DNA of 59,685 nt from Eubacterium sp. AF22-9. Lineage in GTDB: Bacteria; Bacillota; Clostridia; Lachnospirales; Lachnospiraceae. A program made the translations under genes and the position numbers. The DNA is taken from the NCBI GenBank assembly GCA_003458705.1, contig QRVH01000014.1:1-59685 (forward strand). The letters are read 5' to 3'. Shown here in pieces: positions 9,038 to 16,571 of this stretch; positions within the stretch are counted from its first letter, which is position 1; every line of letters starts with the position of its first letter. The notes under the pieces are model-generated. The model had not been told where the DNA came from. It saw only the letters and a list, made by a program, of their open reading frames with translations, and searched no databases.

Positions 9038-9853
9038 TCAACCTCCAAAGACTTTGTTAATAACCTCTATTGACCAGTAAACAACAGGTGCAGTGAATAT
9101 AGCACTGTCGAATCTGTCCATAATTCCACCATGTCCCGGTATTAACTTTCCATAGTCTTTCACATCATGATTTCTCTTAATAGCAGATGCAGCCAGGTCT
9201 CCGAATATAGACAGGAATGCACCTATGAAGCTGGCTATTGCAAATGTATATACAGGATGTACAAGTACATCTGACATCTTAGAGCTTATAGCAAATCCAT
9301 ATCCAAAGCCAAGAAGTGTCGCACCAACAACTCCACCTATTGCACCCTCGTAAGTCTTCTTAGGTGAAAGCTTTGGAGTCATCTTATGCTTTCCTAGGAA
9401 TACACCTGTGAAATATGCACATGTATCATTGCCCCATGAAGACACGAATATAAGCCATACGATATATATTCCATCCTGCAGCATTCTTACCTGATAGATA
9501 TAAGAAAGTGTTACAGCAACATATACTATACTGAAGAATACCCACATAACATCTTCTGTCTTGTATTTTGGAAATGTAAATACATAAACTGACATCATAA
9601 GTATGCATGAAGCAACAAGAAGCAGTAAAATATATGCCGGATCATTAAGCAAAAGAATAAAATAATAAGTAATTGCCGCTATATATCCTACAACTGCCAG
9701 TCCTGTCTTCTCAAGCTTCTTAACTTTAATAAGCTCATACATTCCAACAAGTGAAATAAACAGACTGAACCCAAATGTAACCCAGCCTCCGAAATACAGG
9801 CATGTGAAAAGTATGACTATGAGCACAGCTCCACTCATAATTCTTGTACGCAT
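9038..9853 (-). CDS. cdsA: phosphatidate cytidylyltransferase (CDP-diglyceride synthase)
   Basis: CdsA makes CDP-diacylglycerol from phosphatidate and CTP, the branch point of phospholipid synthesis, in the cytoplasmic membrane. The 271 aa are mostly hydrophobic helices. The family signature is near the C-terminus (GDLAASAIKRNHDVKDYG, then LIPGHGGIMDRFDS), preceded by LSPKKTYEG. The start at ATG 9853 has AAGGAGGAG six to eight bases upstream, overlapping the uppS stop region. It is tightly coupled between uppS and dxr, the same order as in B. subtilis. Confidence 0.96.
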   Translation of the reverse strand: MRTRIMSGAVLIVILFTCLYFGGWVTFGFSLFISLVGMYELIKVKKLEKTGLAVVGYIAAITYYFILLLNDPAYILLLLVASCILMMSVYVFTFPKYKTEDVMWVFFSIVYVAVTLSYIYQVRMLQDGIYIVWLIFVSSWGNDTCAYFTGVFLGKHKMTPKLSPKKTYEGAIGGVVGATLLGFGYGFAISSKMSDVLVHPVYTFAIASFIGAFLSIFGDLAASAIKRNHDVKDYGKLIPGHGGIMDRFDSAIFTAPVVYWSIEVINKVFGG

Positions 9854-9856
9854 AAT

Positions 9857-10591
9857 CTACTCCTCCTTAACTCCACCAAATCTTCTTTCCGTCTTATTGT
9901 ATTTCTCAAATGCTTTAATAAGTTCTTCCCTGTCAAAATCAGGCCAATAAATATCTGTGAAATAAAATTCTGTATAAGCAAGCTGCCAGCACAGATAATT
10001 AGATAATCTCTGCTCACCGCTTGTTCTTATAAGTAAATCCGGATCTGGCAATTCCCAAGTATCAAGATTATTACTTATTGTATCTTCATCTATATCTTCA
10101 GGCTTAAGACTTCCTTCTGATACCTTGCCGGCAATCTTTCTTACCGCTCTTGTTATCTCATCTCTTCCACCATAATTAATGGCTATAGTAAAATTAAGCC
10201 CTGTATTATTCTTGGTTTTCTCTTCAAGATTATTGATACTGTCTATAATATCCTGGCTGAGTTCATCTTTTCTTCCAATAACTCTGCATCGCACATTATT
10301 CTTCATGGATTTCTTAACACAATCCTTAAGATAAGTTCTTAAGATTCCCATAAGAGTACTTACTTCTTCTGTTGAACGTTTCCAGTTCTCTGTTGAAAAA
10401 GCATATACAGTAAAATACTTTACACCAAGCTCATCTACGACATAAAGCATATCTTCAACAACTTTGCTTCCCTGCACATGTCCCATTGTTCTTGGGAGAT
10501 GTCTTTTCTTAGCCCATCTTCCATTACCATCAAGAATAACGGCAACATGCCCCGGAATCTTTAATCCGAGACTCTCGTTAAATGTATCCAT
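9857..10591 (-). CDS. uppS: isoprenyl transferase (undecaprenyl diphosphate synthase)
   Basis: This cis-prenyltransferase builds undecaprenyl diphosphate, the lipid carrier for cell wall synthesis, from FPP and IPP. Seen in the 244 aa: HVAVILDGNGRW with the catalytic Asp at about residue 21, FSTENWKR, the NYGGRDEI block and the C-terminal DLLIRTSGEQRLSN. All are diagnostic. It is the first gene after the terminator-like hairpin at 10624-10654. The products of dxr and ispG in the same run feed this enzyme with isoprenoid precursors. Confidence 0.96.
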   Translation of the reverse strand: MDTFNESLGLKIPGHVAVILDGNGRWAKKRHLPRTMGHVQGSKVVEDMLYVVDELGVKYFTVYAFSTENWKRSTEEVSTLMGILRTYLKDCVKKSMKNNVRCRVIGRKDELSQDIIDSINNLEEKTKNNTGLNFTIAINYGGRDEITRAVRKIAGKVSEGSLKPEDIDEDTISNNLDTWELPDPDLLIRTSGEQRLSNYLCWQLAYTEFYFTDIYWPDFDREELIKAFEKYNKTERRFGGVKEE

Positions 10592-10623
10592 ATCTATGAT
10601 TCCTCTCGCAATTCATTCAATTA

Positions 10624-10654
10624 CAAAAAGGCTGTTGTAAAATATCCAACAGCC
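10624..10654 (-). terminator. intrinsic terminator between frr and uppS
   Basis: The minus-strand stem GGCTGTTG / CAACAGCC is a perfect 8 bp with a 9-nt loop, followed by TTTTTG. It sits 12 bp after the frr stop and 33 bp before the uppS start. I see no promoter in the short gap that follows, so it probably attenuates rather than fully stops transcription into uppS. Confidence 0.8.
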
Positions 10655-10665
10655 CTGACATTTTC

Positions 10666-11217
10666 TTAAACTGTAAGTATCTCTTTAGTCTTATCATCTA
10701 TAGCACTATCAATCATAGCAATATACTTATCAGTAATCTTCTGAATTTCATCCTCTGAATTCTTAGCTTCATCATCAGAGATATCTCCTGCCTTGTTCTC
10801 TTTCTTTATTGCATCGTTGGCATCTCTTCTGATATTACGGATAGCAACCTTGGCATTATCACCCTTCTTCTTGATATCCTTAGCAAGTTCTTTTCTTCTG
10901 TCTTCTGTTAATTCAGGGAACACAAGTCTGATTGTCTTACCATCATTGTTAGGTGTAAGCCCTAAATCTGAAACAAGAATTGCTTTCTCAATATCCTTAA
11001 TAAGGCTTGCTTCCCAAGGCTGAATCTGAATCATTCTTGCTTCTGGTACAGAAACATTGGCAACCTGCTGGATTGGTGTAGGTGTTCCATAATAATCAAC
11101 TCTTAATCTGTCAAGAATATGTGGATTAGCTCTTCCGGCTCTTATTGTTACATATTCTTCCTTTAAGTTGTCAACTGACTTCTGCATTCTTCCTTCAATA
11201 TCTTTAATATTTTCCAT
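10666..11217 (-). CDS. frr: ribosome recycling factor
   Basis: RRF splits post-termination ribosomes together with EF-G. The three-helix bundle and family motifs are clear: MQKSVDNLKEEYVTIRAGRANP near the N-terminus, YYGTPTPIQQVANVSVPEAR, then NDGKTIRLVFPELTEDRRKELAK. I use ATG 11217 (183 aa, the usual family length) because GGAGG lies five bases upstream. A longer frame from 11247 would place that ribosome binding site inside the gene. It follows pyrH, whose stop (11240) lies 23 bp upstream of this start. A terminator follows. Confidence 0.97.
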   Translation of the reverse strand: MENIKDIEGRMQKSVDNLKEEYVTIRAGRANPHILDRLRVDYYGTPTPIQQVANVSVPEARMIQIQPWEASLIKDIEKAILVSDLGLTPNNDGKTIRLVFPELTEDRRKELAKDIKKKGDNAKVAIRNIRRDANDAIKKENKAGDISDDEAKNSEDEIQKITDKYIAMIDSAIDDKTKEILTV

Positions 11218-11239
11218 AAAATCCTCCATTAATATTATA

Positions 11240-11944
11240 TTAATCAACAGTTACTACTGTTCCATTAAACTTTCCTGATAAAGCATTAACTATGCTGTTC
11301 TCTTCTTCAAGTCCGAATACCATAAGAGGCATCTTATTCTCCATGCACATAACTGAAGCCGTCATATCAATAACTCCAAGCTTCTTCTCTACAACTTCGT
11401 TAATTGAAATTGTATCATACTTCTTGGCTGCCGGATTAATCTTAGGATCGCTGTCATATATTCCGTCAATAGCCTTTGCAAGAAGAATAGCATCTGCATC
11501 AAGTTCAATAGCTCTTAATACAATACCTGTATCTGTTGAGAAATATGGATGTCCTGTTCCTCCTGCAAAGAATACAACCATGCCTTTTTCAAAATACTTA
11601 TTAGCTCTGTCTTTAGAGAAAAGCTTTGTCATGCTTCCACATTCAAATGGTGTAAGAATATTAGTCTTAAGTCCCTGTGAACGGAATATCTCTGAAACAT
11701 AAATACAGTTCATAATTGTTGCAAGCATACCTATCTGGTCAGCCTTAGTTCTGTCGATATTATCATTAGAACGGCCTCTCCAGTAGTTACCACCACCAAT
11801 AACTACGCCGACATCTGTTCCTTTGTCAACTATTGTCTTAACCTGATTAGCAATATTCTCTATAAGTTCATCATTATAGCCGCCCTCTTTCTTAGCAAGA
11901 GCCTCGCCACTAAGTTTAAGTATTACTCTTTTAATGTTATCCAT
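11240..11944 (-). CDS. pyrH: UMP kinase
   Basis: PyrH phosphorylates UMP to UDP with ATP in the cytoplasm, using an amino acid kinase fold. Visible motifs in the 234 aa: VILKLSGEAL (phosphate loop), VGVVIGGGNYWRGR, TKADQIGMLAT, FFAGGTGHPYFSTDT and DAILLAKAIDGIYDSDP. GGAGG lies five bases upstream of ATG 11944. It sits between a bactofilin gene and frr. In B. subtilis pyrH directly follows tsf, so the bactofilin is an insertion here. Confidence 0.97.
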   Translation of the reverse strand: MDNIKRVILKLSGEALAKKEGGYNDELIENIANQVKTIVDKGTDVGVVIGGGNYWRGRSNDNIDRTKADQIGMLATIMNCIYVSEIFRSQGLKTNILTPFECGSMTKLFSKDRANKYFEKGMVVFFAGGTGHPYFSTDTGIVLRAIELDADAILLAKAIDGIYDSDPKINPAAKKYDTISINEVVEKKLGVIDMTASVMCMENKMPLMVFGLEEENSIVNALSGKFNGTVVTVD

Positions 11945-11956
11945 ACGTGCCTCCGG

Positions 11957-12706
11957 TTATTTATTCTTCTTTGTCTTAATATTAAATATGTTATCCATAT
12001 TAACTTCTGCATAGCACTGTGAACAGCGTCCATCAATAGTAGCACCATTATTAATCTGTACTGACTTTGACTTGATGTCTCCAACTATAACAGCTGAAGA
12101 ATCTACAACTACAGGTCCGTGTACATCTATGTCTCCCTTGACAGCACCTGCAATGACAGCTGAAGTTGCAACAATATTACCAACTATTACAGTTCCCTGT
12201 CCAATCTTAACTGAACCCTTAGCTTCTATATCGCCGTCAATCTGTGCATTATTGGCAAATACTTCGTTGGCCTTGGAATTGCCTGTAATGCTTCCATTAA
12301 CTGTAAGCTTTCCTCTGCATGAAACATTTCCTTCAACTGTACCGAATAAATCGATTGATCCCAAAGAATCAAGGTCACCATTAATAGATAATCCTTCTGT
12401 AATAACTGCTGTCTCATCAGCTACATAGTCATCATCCTGCACAGGTGTGCTGACAGAACTGTCATTGAATTCTTTTGCTGGCTGTTCTGATTTATGTGGA
12501 ACTTCTTCAACCGCATTATTATTCTTGCTTTCAGACTCCTGTGCTTCTTTCTTATAATCTTCAGCCATCTTGGCAAGTTCTGGATCATCAAGAGTATTAA
12601 CCATTAAATCCTCATCTCCATCATCTGTTGCGTTTTCTAATTCTGCATCAGAGAGTCCATTAACTGCCTCAGACAGATCTTCTTTAAAATCTTTAAAAAA
12701 TCCCAT
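11957..12706 (-). CDS. bactofilin-type polymer-forming cytoskeletal protein
   Basis: The protein has about 249 aa. An acidic, low-complexity N-terminal half (residues 1-135, rich in D, E, S and N) precedes a bactofilin (DUF583) right-handed beta-helix. Its short repeats include ITEGLSINGDLDSLGSIDLFG, GNVSCRGKLTVNGSI, QIDGDIEAKGSVKIG and VKGDIDVHGPVVVD. Bactofilins form filaments that organise cell-wall enzymes or polar structures; the exact role here is unknown. I chose ATG 12706 because GGAGG lies eight bases upstream. It is followed 12 bp later by pyrH, and the promoter at 12763-12771 probably drives this unit. Confidence 0.85.
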   Translation of the reverse strand: MGFFKDFKEDLSEAVNGLSDAELENATDDGDEDLMVNTLDDPELAKMAEDYKKEAQESESKNNNAVEEVPHKSEQPAKEFNDSSVSTPVQDDDYVADETAVITEGLSINGDLDSLGSIDLFGTVEGNVSCRGKLTVNGSITGNSKANEVFANNAQIDGDIEAKGSVKIGQGTVIVGNIVATSAVIAGAVKGDIDVHGPVVVDSSAVIVGDIKSKSVQINNGATIDGRCSQCYAEVNMDNIFNIKTKKNK

Positions 12707-12762
12707 TAAATCATCCTCCATATTAATACTGCGGTTTTCACAAAACATTACAGTTTGAAAAG

Positions 12763-12771
12763 ATTATATCA
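12763..12771 (-). promoter_or_regulatory. extended -10 promoter for bactofilin-pyrH-frr
   Basis: The minus strand reads TGATATAAT, a TGn extended -10, 57 bp upstream of the bactofilin start and after the tsf terminator. No good -35 is visible at 17 bp, which is typical for extended -10 promoters. Confidence 0.5.
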
Positions 12772-12823
12772 TATCATAGACAATTTTAGAAGTGTTATGA
12801 CAAATTTTTCATTGCTGCATGCA

Positions 12824-12862
12824 TAAAAAAATCCCCGATCTGTCTTTTGACATTCGGGGATT
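12824..12862 (-). terminator. intrinsic terminator after tsf
   Basis: The minus-strand stem AATCCCCGA / TCGGGGATT is 9 bp with a 15-nt loop, followed by TTTTT. It lies 23 bp after the tsf stop and separates rpsB-tsf from the bactofilin-pyrH-frr unit. Confidence 0.85.
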
Positions 12863-12884
12863 TCTATAATTATGATAACTACAA

Positions 12885-13967
12885 TTACTTTAACTGAGCT
12901 GCAACTTCTGCTGCGAAGTCTTCGTTCTTCTTCTCAAGACCTTCACCAGTCTCAAAACGAACATATCCCTTAACTGTGAAAGCACCGTTTGCCTTAGCAA
13001 CTTCTGCAAGATACTTAGCAACTGACTGCTTTCCATCCTCAGCCTTAACATAAACCTGATCCATAAGGCAGATTTCCTTAAGCTGCTTAGATACACGACC
13101 TTCTACTAATCCGTTGAAAATCTTATCAGCTACGATATTAGCCTCATCAGCTAATGCAAGTTCTGCTAACTGTGCAGCTGCTTCCTTTGAAAGGAAGTTG
13201 AATAAATACTGCATGTTGCTCTTGTGCTCTTCGTATGTTGCAATATCAGCATCGCTCCATACCTTATCATTAATAGCCTTGTCAATTAACTTATTTAAGA
13301 TTGGCTTTGGAAGAGAAGCTGGATCATTTAATGCACTCTTCTCTGTGATTTCTCTTAACTTAGCAAGTTCATCAGCTGACATATCTTCTCTGCTGAGGTA
13401 CTGTGGGTTCATAGCTGCAATCTGCATTGCTACATTTGTAAGAGCTTCCTTGATTGCGTCGTTAGAAGCACCGTCTGCTGCAACAAGAACACCGATTCTT
13501 CCGCCACCGTGAATATATGAAGCTACACAGTCACCTGTAATCTTCTGGAATCTTCTAAGAGAAAGCTTCTCACCGATTGTAAGAGTCTTTTCTTCAAGTT
13601 CTGACTGCATGCCAAGGATAGCGCATACATCTTCACCATCTCCAGCCTTATCAACTGGAGCCTTAAGTGCCTTATCTGCAACTGCCTGAACAAATTCCTG
13701 GAATGTAGCGTTCTTAGCTACGAAATCTGTCTCTGAGTTAACTTCTACTACAACTGCTGTATTGCCATCAGATGCAACTCTTGTAATACCTTCTGCTGCA
13801 ATTCTTCCTGCCTTCTTCTCAACCTTAGCTGCTCCGCTCTTTCTAAGAACATCAACAGCTGCTTCCATATCACCATCTGTCTCTGTAAGAGCCTTCTTAC
13901 ACTCCATCATACCTGCGCCAGTAGACTCTCTAAGTTCCTTAACCATTGCTGCTGTAACTGCTGCCAT
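12885..13967 (-). CDS. tsf: translation elongation factor Ts
   Basis: EF-Ts exchanges GDP for GTP on EF-Tu. It begins with the family N-terminal UBA-like domain (VTAAMVKELRESTGAGMMECKKAL) and the SETDFVAKN motif (~residues 78-86), followed by the core domain. I chose ATG 13967 (360 aa), with GGAGG eight bases upstream. The 374-aa frame would start ahead of that site. It is longer than E. coli EF-Ts (283) because of an extended central dimerisation region. It is coupled to rpsB but separated from it by a hairpin. Confidence 0.97.
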   Translation of the reverse strand: MAAVTAAMVKELRESTGAGMMECKKALTETDGDMEAAVDVLRKSGAAKVEKKAGRIAAEGITRVASDGNTAVVVEVNSETDFVAKNATFQEFVQAVADKALKAPVDKAGDGEDVCAILGMQSELEEKTLTIGEKLSLRRFQKITGDCVASYIHGGGRIGVLVAADGASNDAIKEALTNVAMQIAAMNPQYLSREDMSADELAKLREITEKSALNDPASLPKPILNKLIDKAINDKVWSDADIATYEEHKSNMQYLFNFLSKEAAAQLAELALADEANIVADKIFNGLVEGRVSKQLKEICLMDQVYVKAEDGKQSVAKYLAEVAKANGAFTVKGYVRFETGEGLEKKNEDFAAEVAAQLK

Positions 13968-13994
13968 TATAATATCCTCCAATAAAAATAATTT

Positions 13995-14035
13995 TAAAAA
14001 ATGCTTCAACCTGATAATATGTCAGGCTGAAGCAT
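13995..14035 (-). terminator. hairpin with T-tract between rpsB and tsf
   Basis: On the minus strand a 14-bp stem (ATGCTTCAGCCTGA / TCAGGTTGAAGCAT, one G-U pair) with a 7-nt loop is followed by TTTTTT. It sits just upstream of the tsf ribosome binding site. It looks like a terminator that must be partly read through to express tsf. Confidence 0.7.
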
Positions 14036-14062
14036 ACATAAACTTAAGTCGGTACTTAAATA

Positions 14063-14791
14063 TTAAGCTTCCTCAGCTACTTCTTCCTCTACAGCTGGAG
14101 CTGCTTCTTCACCCTGATTAGCTTCGATAACTGCATCTGCCATCTTAGCAACGATTAACTTAACAGCTCTGATAGCATCATCATTACCAGGGATTACATA
14201 ATCTAATTCATCTGGATCACAGTTTGTATCTGCAATACCGATTAACTTGATACCAAGTGCATGTGCTTCCTGAACACAGATTCTTTCCTTCTTAGGATCA
14301 ACAATGAAGATTGCATCTGGGAGCTTCTTCATTTCCTTGATACCGCCAAGGTTCTTCTGAAGCTTCTCAAGTTCCTTCTTAAGGTTGATAACTTCCTTCT
14401 TAGGAAGAACATCAAATGTTCCATCTTCCTGCATTGTTTCGATTTCCTTAAGTCTTGCAATTCTGCTCTGGATTGTCTTGAAGTTAGTAAGCATACCGCC
14501 TAACCATCTCTCGTTAACATAGAACATTCCACAACGCTCTGCCTCTGTAGCGATAGCGTCCTGAGCCTGCTTCTTTGTACCTACGAAAAGAATTGTACCA
14601 CCATCAGCAGCGATATCAGAGATTGCCTTATAAGCCTCATCAACCTTACCTACAGACTTCTGTAAATCGATGATATGGATACCATTTCTCTCTGTGTAGA
14701 TGTACTCAGCCATCTTAGGGTTCCATCTTCTTGTCTGATGTCCGAAGTGAACACCTGCCTCAAGTAACTGTTTCATTGAAATTACGCTCAT
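14063..14791 (-). CDS. rpsB: 30S ribosomal protein S2
   Basis: S2 of the small subunit, 242 aa. Family motifs are clear: [59 protein letters not shown] and the C-terminal [16 protein letters not shown]. The tail is acidic ([15 protein letters not shown]), as in many Clostridia. GGAGG lies seven bases upstream of ATG 14791. It has its own promoter (14907-14935) and a structured GC-rich leader. Confidence 0.98.
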   Translation of the reverse strand: MSVISMKQLLEAGVHFGHQTRRWNPKMAEYIYTERNGIHIIDLQKSVGKVDEAYKAISDIAADGGTILFVGTKKQAQDAIATEAERCGMFYVNERWLGGMLTNFKTIQSRIARLKEIETMQEDGTFDVLPKKEVINLKKELEKLQKNLGGIKEMKKLPDAIFIVDPKKERICVQEAHALGIKLIGIADTNCDPDELDYVIPGNDDAIRAVKLIVAKMADAVIEANQGEEAAPAVEEEVAEEA

Positions 14792-14834
14792 TTTGATACC
14801 TCCATTGGTTAATTAATCTTTTGCAAGTTTCTTC

Positions 14835-14875
14835 TTTTGCGGCCACCGGCGCGTAAACCGGCACCAGCCGTAAAA
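14835..14875 (-). promoter_or_regulatory. GC-rich hairpin in the rpsB leader
   Basis: The minus-strand RNA can fold as an outer stem TTTTACGGC / GCCGCAAAA (one mismatch), a small bulge, and an inner TGCCGG / CCGGTG stem with two G-U pairs around a TTTACGCG loop. It lacks a T-tract, so it is not a terminator. Its GC content is far above its surroundings. Position and shape suggest an S2 autoregulatory leader; this is inference. Confidence 0.5.
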
Positions 14876-14906
14876 TCCACCTGCATGTTTTTTTCACACA
14901 AAGTGT

Positions 14907-14935
14907 ATTATATCAATACATGCAATATATTGCAA
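14907..14935 (-). promoter_or_regulatory. rpsB promoter
   Basis: The minus strand has TTGCAA (14930-14935), a 17-bp spacer ending in TGA, and TATAAT (14907-14912), an extended -10. Transcription would begin near 14900, giving a leader of about 110 nt. The promoter lies directly after the stop of the MltG-like gene. Confidence 0.8.
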
Positions 14936-14943
14936 GTATTTTT

Positions 14944-15489
14944 TTATTTTGTTTGCGTAATTGTTTTAGCAATCGTCTCATATGAATCGCCAGGTTTAAG
15001 TCTGTATGTACCATCACGCATTTTTCTGTCATATCCGGAAGTATACATATATGTATAAAACTCTGTTTTATTATCTATAATTCCTGCATCAAATAATATG
15101 TCTGCAGCCTGTGCTGCTGTATATACTCCCGAAAATACAAGTTCAACCTCTCCGCTTCCATCTCCTGTCGTAATCTTAACTGTCGGACGCTGTGTTGATG
15201 CTTCCTGTGAAGCCACTGTCTCTGTTTTTGTTTCAGATACGGTTGTGGCCTGTATTGTACTCTCATTCTCCTGTTTCTGGCTTTCAGTTTCTGTCTCTGA
15301 CTCTGCATTTTCAGTTCCTTCTGTAGAACTTTCTGTTGTAAATGCTATTACTGAACCAGTTCTCTGATTTTCATTGTTATCTGTAACAAGTGCTTTATTA
15401 TTGTTTTGTATTTTACCGGCAACCATAAGCACAATTGTTGCAATTATAAGTCCTGCACCGAATCCGCGCATATAATATTTAAATTTCAT
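14944..15489 (-). CDS. membrane-anchored MltG/YceG-like protein, short form
   Basis: The 181-aa protein has one N-terminal membrane segment (~11-26). A Ser/Thr/Glu-rich linker (~50-110) leads to a C-terminal module (GVYTAAQAADILFDAGIIDN ... MRDGTYRLKPGDSYETI) like the LysM-like N-terminal part of MltG/YceG transglycosylases. The catalytic transglycosylase domain is absent, so it probably binds rather than cuts peptidoglycan. It is the last gene of the flagellar run and ends right before the rpsB promoter, with no terminator visible between. The family assignment is moderately sure; a flagellar link rests on position only. Confidence 0.65.
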   Translation of the reverse strand: MKFKYYMRGFGAGLIIATIVLMVAGKIQNNNKALVTDNNENQRTGSVIAFTTESSTEGTENAESETETESQKQENESTIQATTVSETKTETVASQEASTQRPTVKITTGDGSGEVELVFSGVYTAAQAADILFDAGIIDNKTEFYTYMYTSGYDRKMRDGTYRLKPGDSYETIAKTITQTK

Positions 15490-15491
15490 GA

Positions 15492-16220
15492 TTATTTACC
15501 GCCTTTATACAGATCAATAACAAGCTTGACCTCACCAATTCCAAGATTCAGCTGCTTTGCAATTTCCTTCACAGATACCCCCATTTCATTCAGCTTCAAA
15601 ATTTTCTCATTACTAGACATATCAGGATCAAGCTTTTCAACCTGTCTGTTCACTTTTCTTTTACCTTCAGAAGACTTGATTTTCTCATTATTTTTCTTAT
15701 TTAATGCAGTTAATCTTTCTTTAGCTATATCCTTTGTATCCATGGAATCTTTTTCCTGCTTCTTTGATTCATTTACAGCATCAGTATTATTATCAGCCGG
15801 AACATCATCTGATGCCTTAACTTCAGCATGAATCTTTTCAACCTGTCTCTTGGTATTATTCGCATCTTTTACAGTAGTCTTAATCTCCTTTGCTTTTTCA
15901 TTAAGCATATCATATAAAAACACTGTCTCGTTGTGATTTCTGTTGATTTCGCCAAGTACACTCTCTGCATATTCATTCATTTCAAGTATTTTGGTATTAG
16001 ATATCTTATCAAGTGCTGCCTCTGTTTTTTCAGACAAACCATTAACCTGATCATCAATTATCGTATCAATCTGCTGTTTTATTTTATTCTTCTGTTCATC
16101 TGTCAAATCAGTTGATACCGTTACTTCTTTCTTATCACTCTGATCCGAAAAATTCATAACAACACTGACTATAACGCATATTATGCCCGCTACTATCAGA
16201 AATATTTCAATTGCGTTCAT
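15492..16220 (-). CDS. DUF6115-type coiled-coil membrane protein in the SwrB position
   Basis: The protein has about 242 aa. An N-terminal membrane helix (~4-24) precedes a long charged, mostly helical region (~40-200). A small C-terminal helix-turn-helix-like module (LNEMGVSVKEIAKQLNLGIGEVKLVIDLY) closes it. The start is ATG 16220, with GGAGG five bases upstream. It lies between sigD/fapA and rpsB, where B. subtilis has swrB (ylxL), a single-pass protein that activates flagellar assembly. The architecture is similar, so a SwrB-like role is my inference. The stop is two bases from the next start. Confidence 0.65.
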   Translation of the reverse strand: MNAIEIFLIVAGIICVIVSVVMNFSDQSDKKEVTVSTDLTDEQKNKIKQQIDTIIDDQVNGLSEKTEAALDKISNTKILEMNEYAESVLGEINRNHNETVFLYDMLNEKAKEIKTTVKDANNTKRQVEKIHAEVKASDDVPADNNTDAVNESKKQEKDSMDTKDIAKERLTALNKKNNEKIKSSEGKRKVNRQVEKLDPDMSSNEKILKLNEMGVSVKEIAKQLNLGIGEVKLVIDLYKGGK

Positions 16221-16235
16221 TACTTCCTCCAAATA

Positions 16236-16547
16236 TTACACCTTAACATCAAAATCCACACTGCCCTGGCCTTTTATAATAACCCTGCCATCATCTTTCT
16301 GCTTGTGTGAATGTCCTTTTTCATTGCTATATTCATTATTGCTTTTATCTTTAGCATCATAATGTCCTTTTTCATTATCAGCATTGTCCTTTTTATTAAC
16401 CTGCTGAGAATGCTGTTCAACATTCTTTTCAACCTGCTGGGTTATGCCCTGCTGTTCAGTCATAGGTCTTGTTTCTGCATTGTGCTGTGCTTTAGAAACA
16501 TTATTCTGCTGCTGTATCATTGCAAATTCTATCGGCTTAATAACCAT
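16236..16547 (-). CDS. small hydrophilic protein of unknown function
   Basis: I do not recognise this 103-aa protein. It begins MVIKPIEFAMIQQQNNVSKAQ and is rich in Q, N, K and H, with two related NEKGH segments (YDAKDKSNNEYSNEKGHSH region). It ends in a short ordered tail (RVIIKGQGSVDFDVKV). There is no membrane segment or signal peptide. GGAGG lies six bases upstream of ATG 16547. It is embedded between fapA and the SwrB-position gene, so it is probably co-transcribed with flagellar genes. Confidence 0.75.
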   Translation of the reverse strand: MVIKPIEFAMIQQQNNVSKAQHNAETRPMTEQQGITQQVEKNVEQHSQQVNKKDNADNEKGHYDAKDKSNNEYSNEKGHSHKQKDDGRVIIKGQGSVDFDVKV

Positions 16548-16571
16548 ATGATACCTCCATCCAAATGCGTT

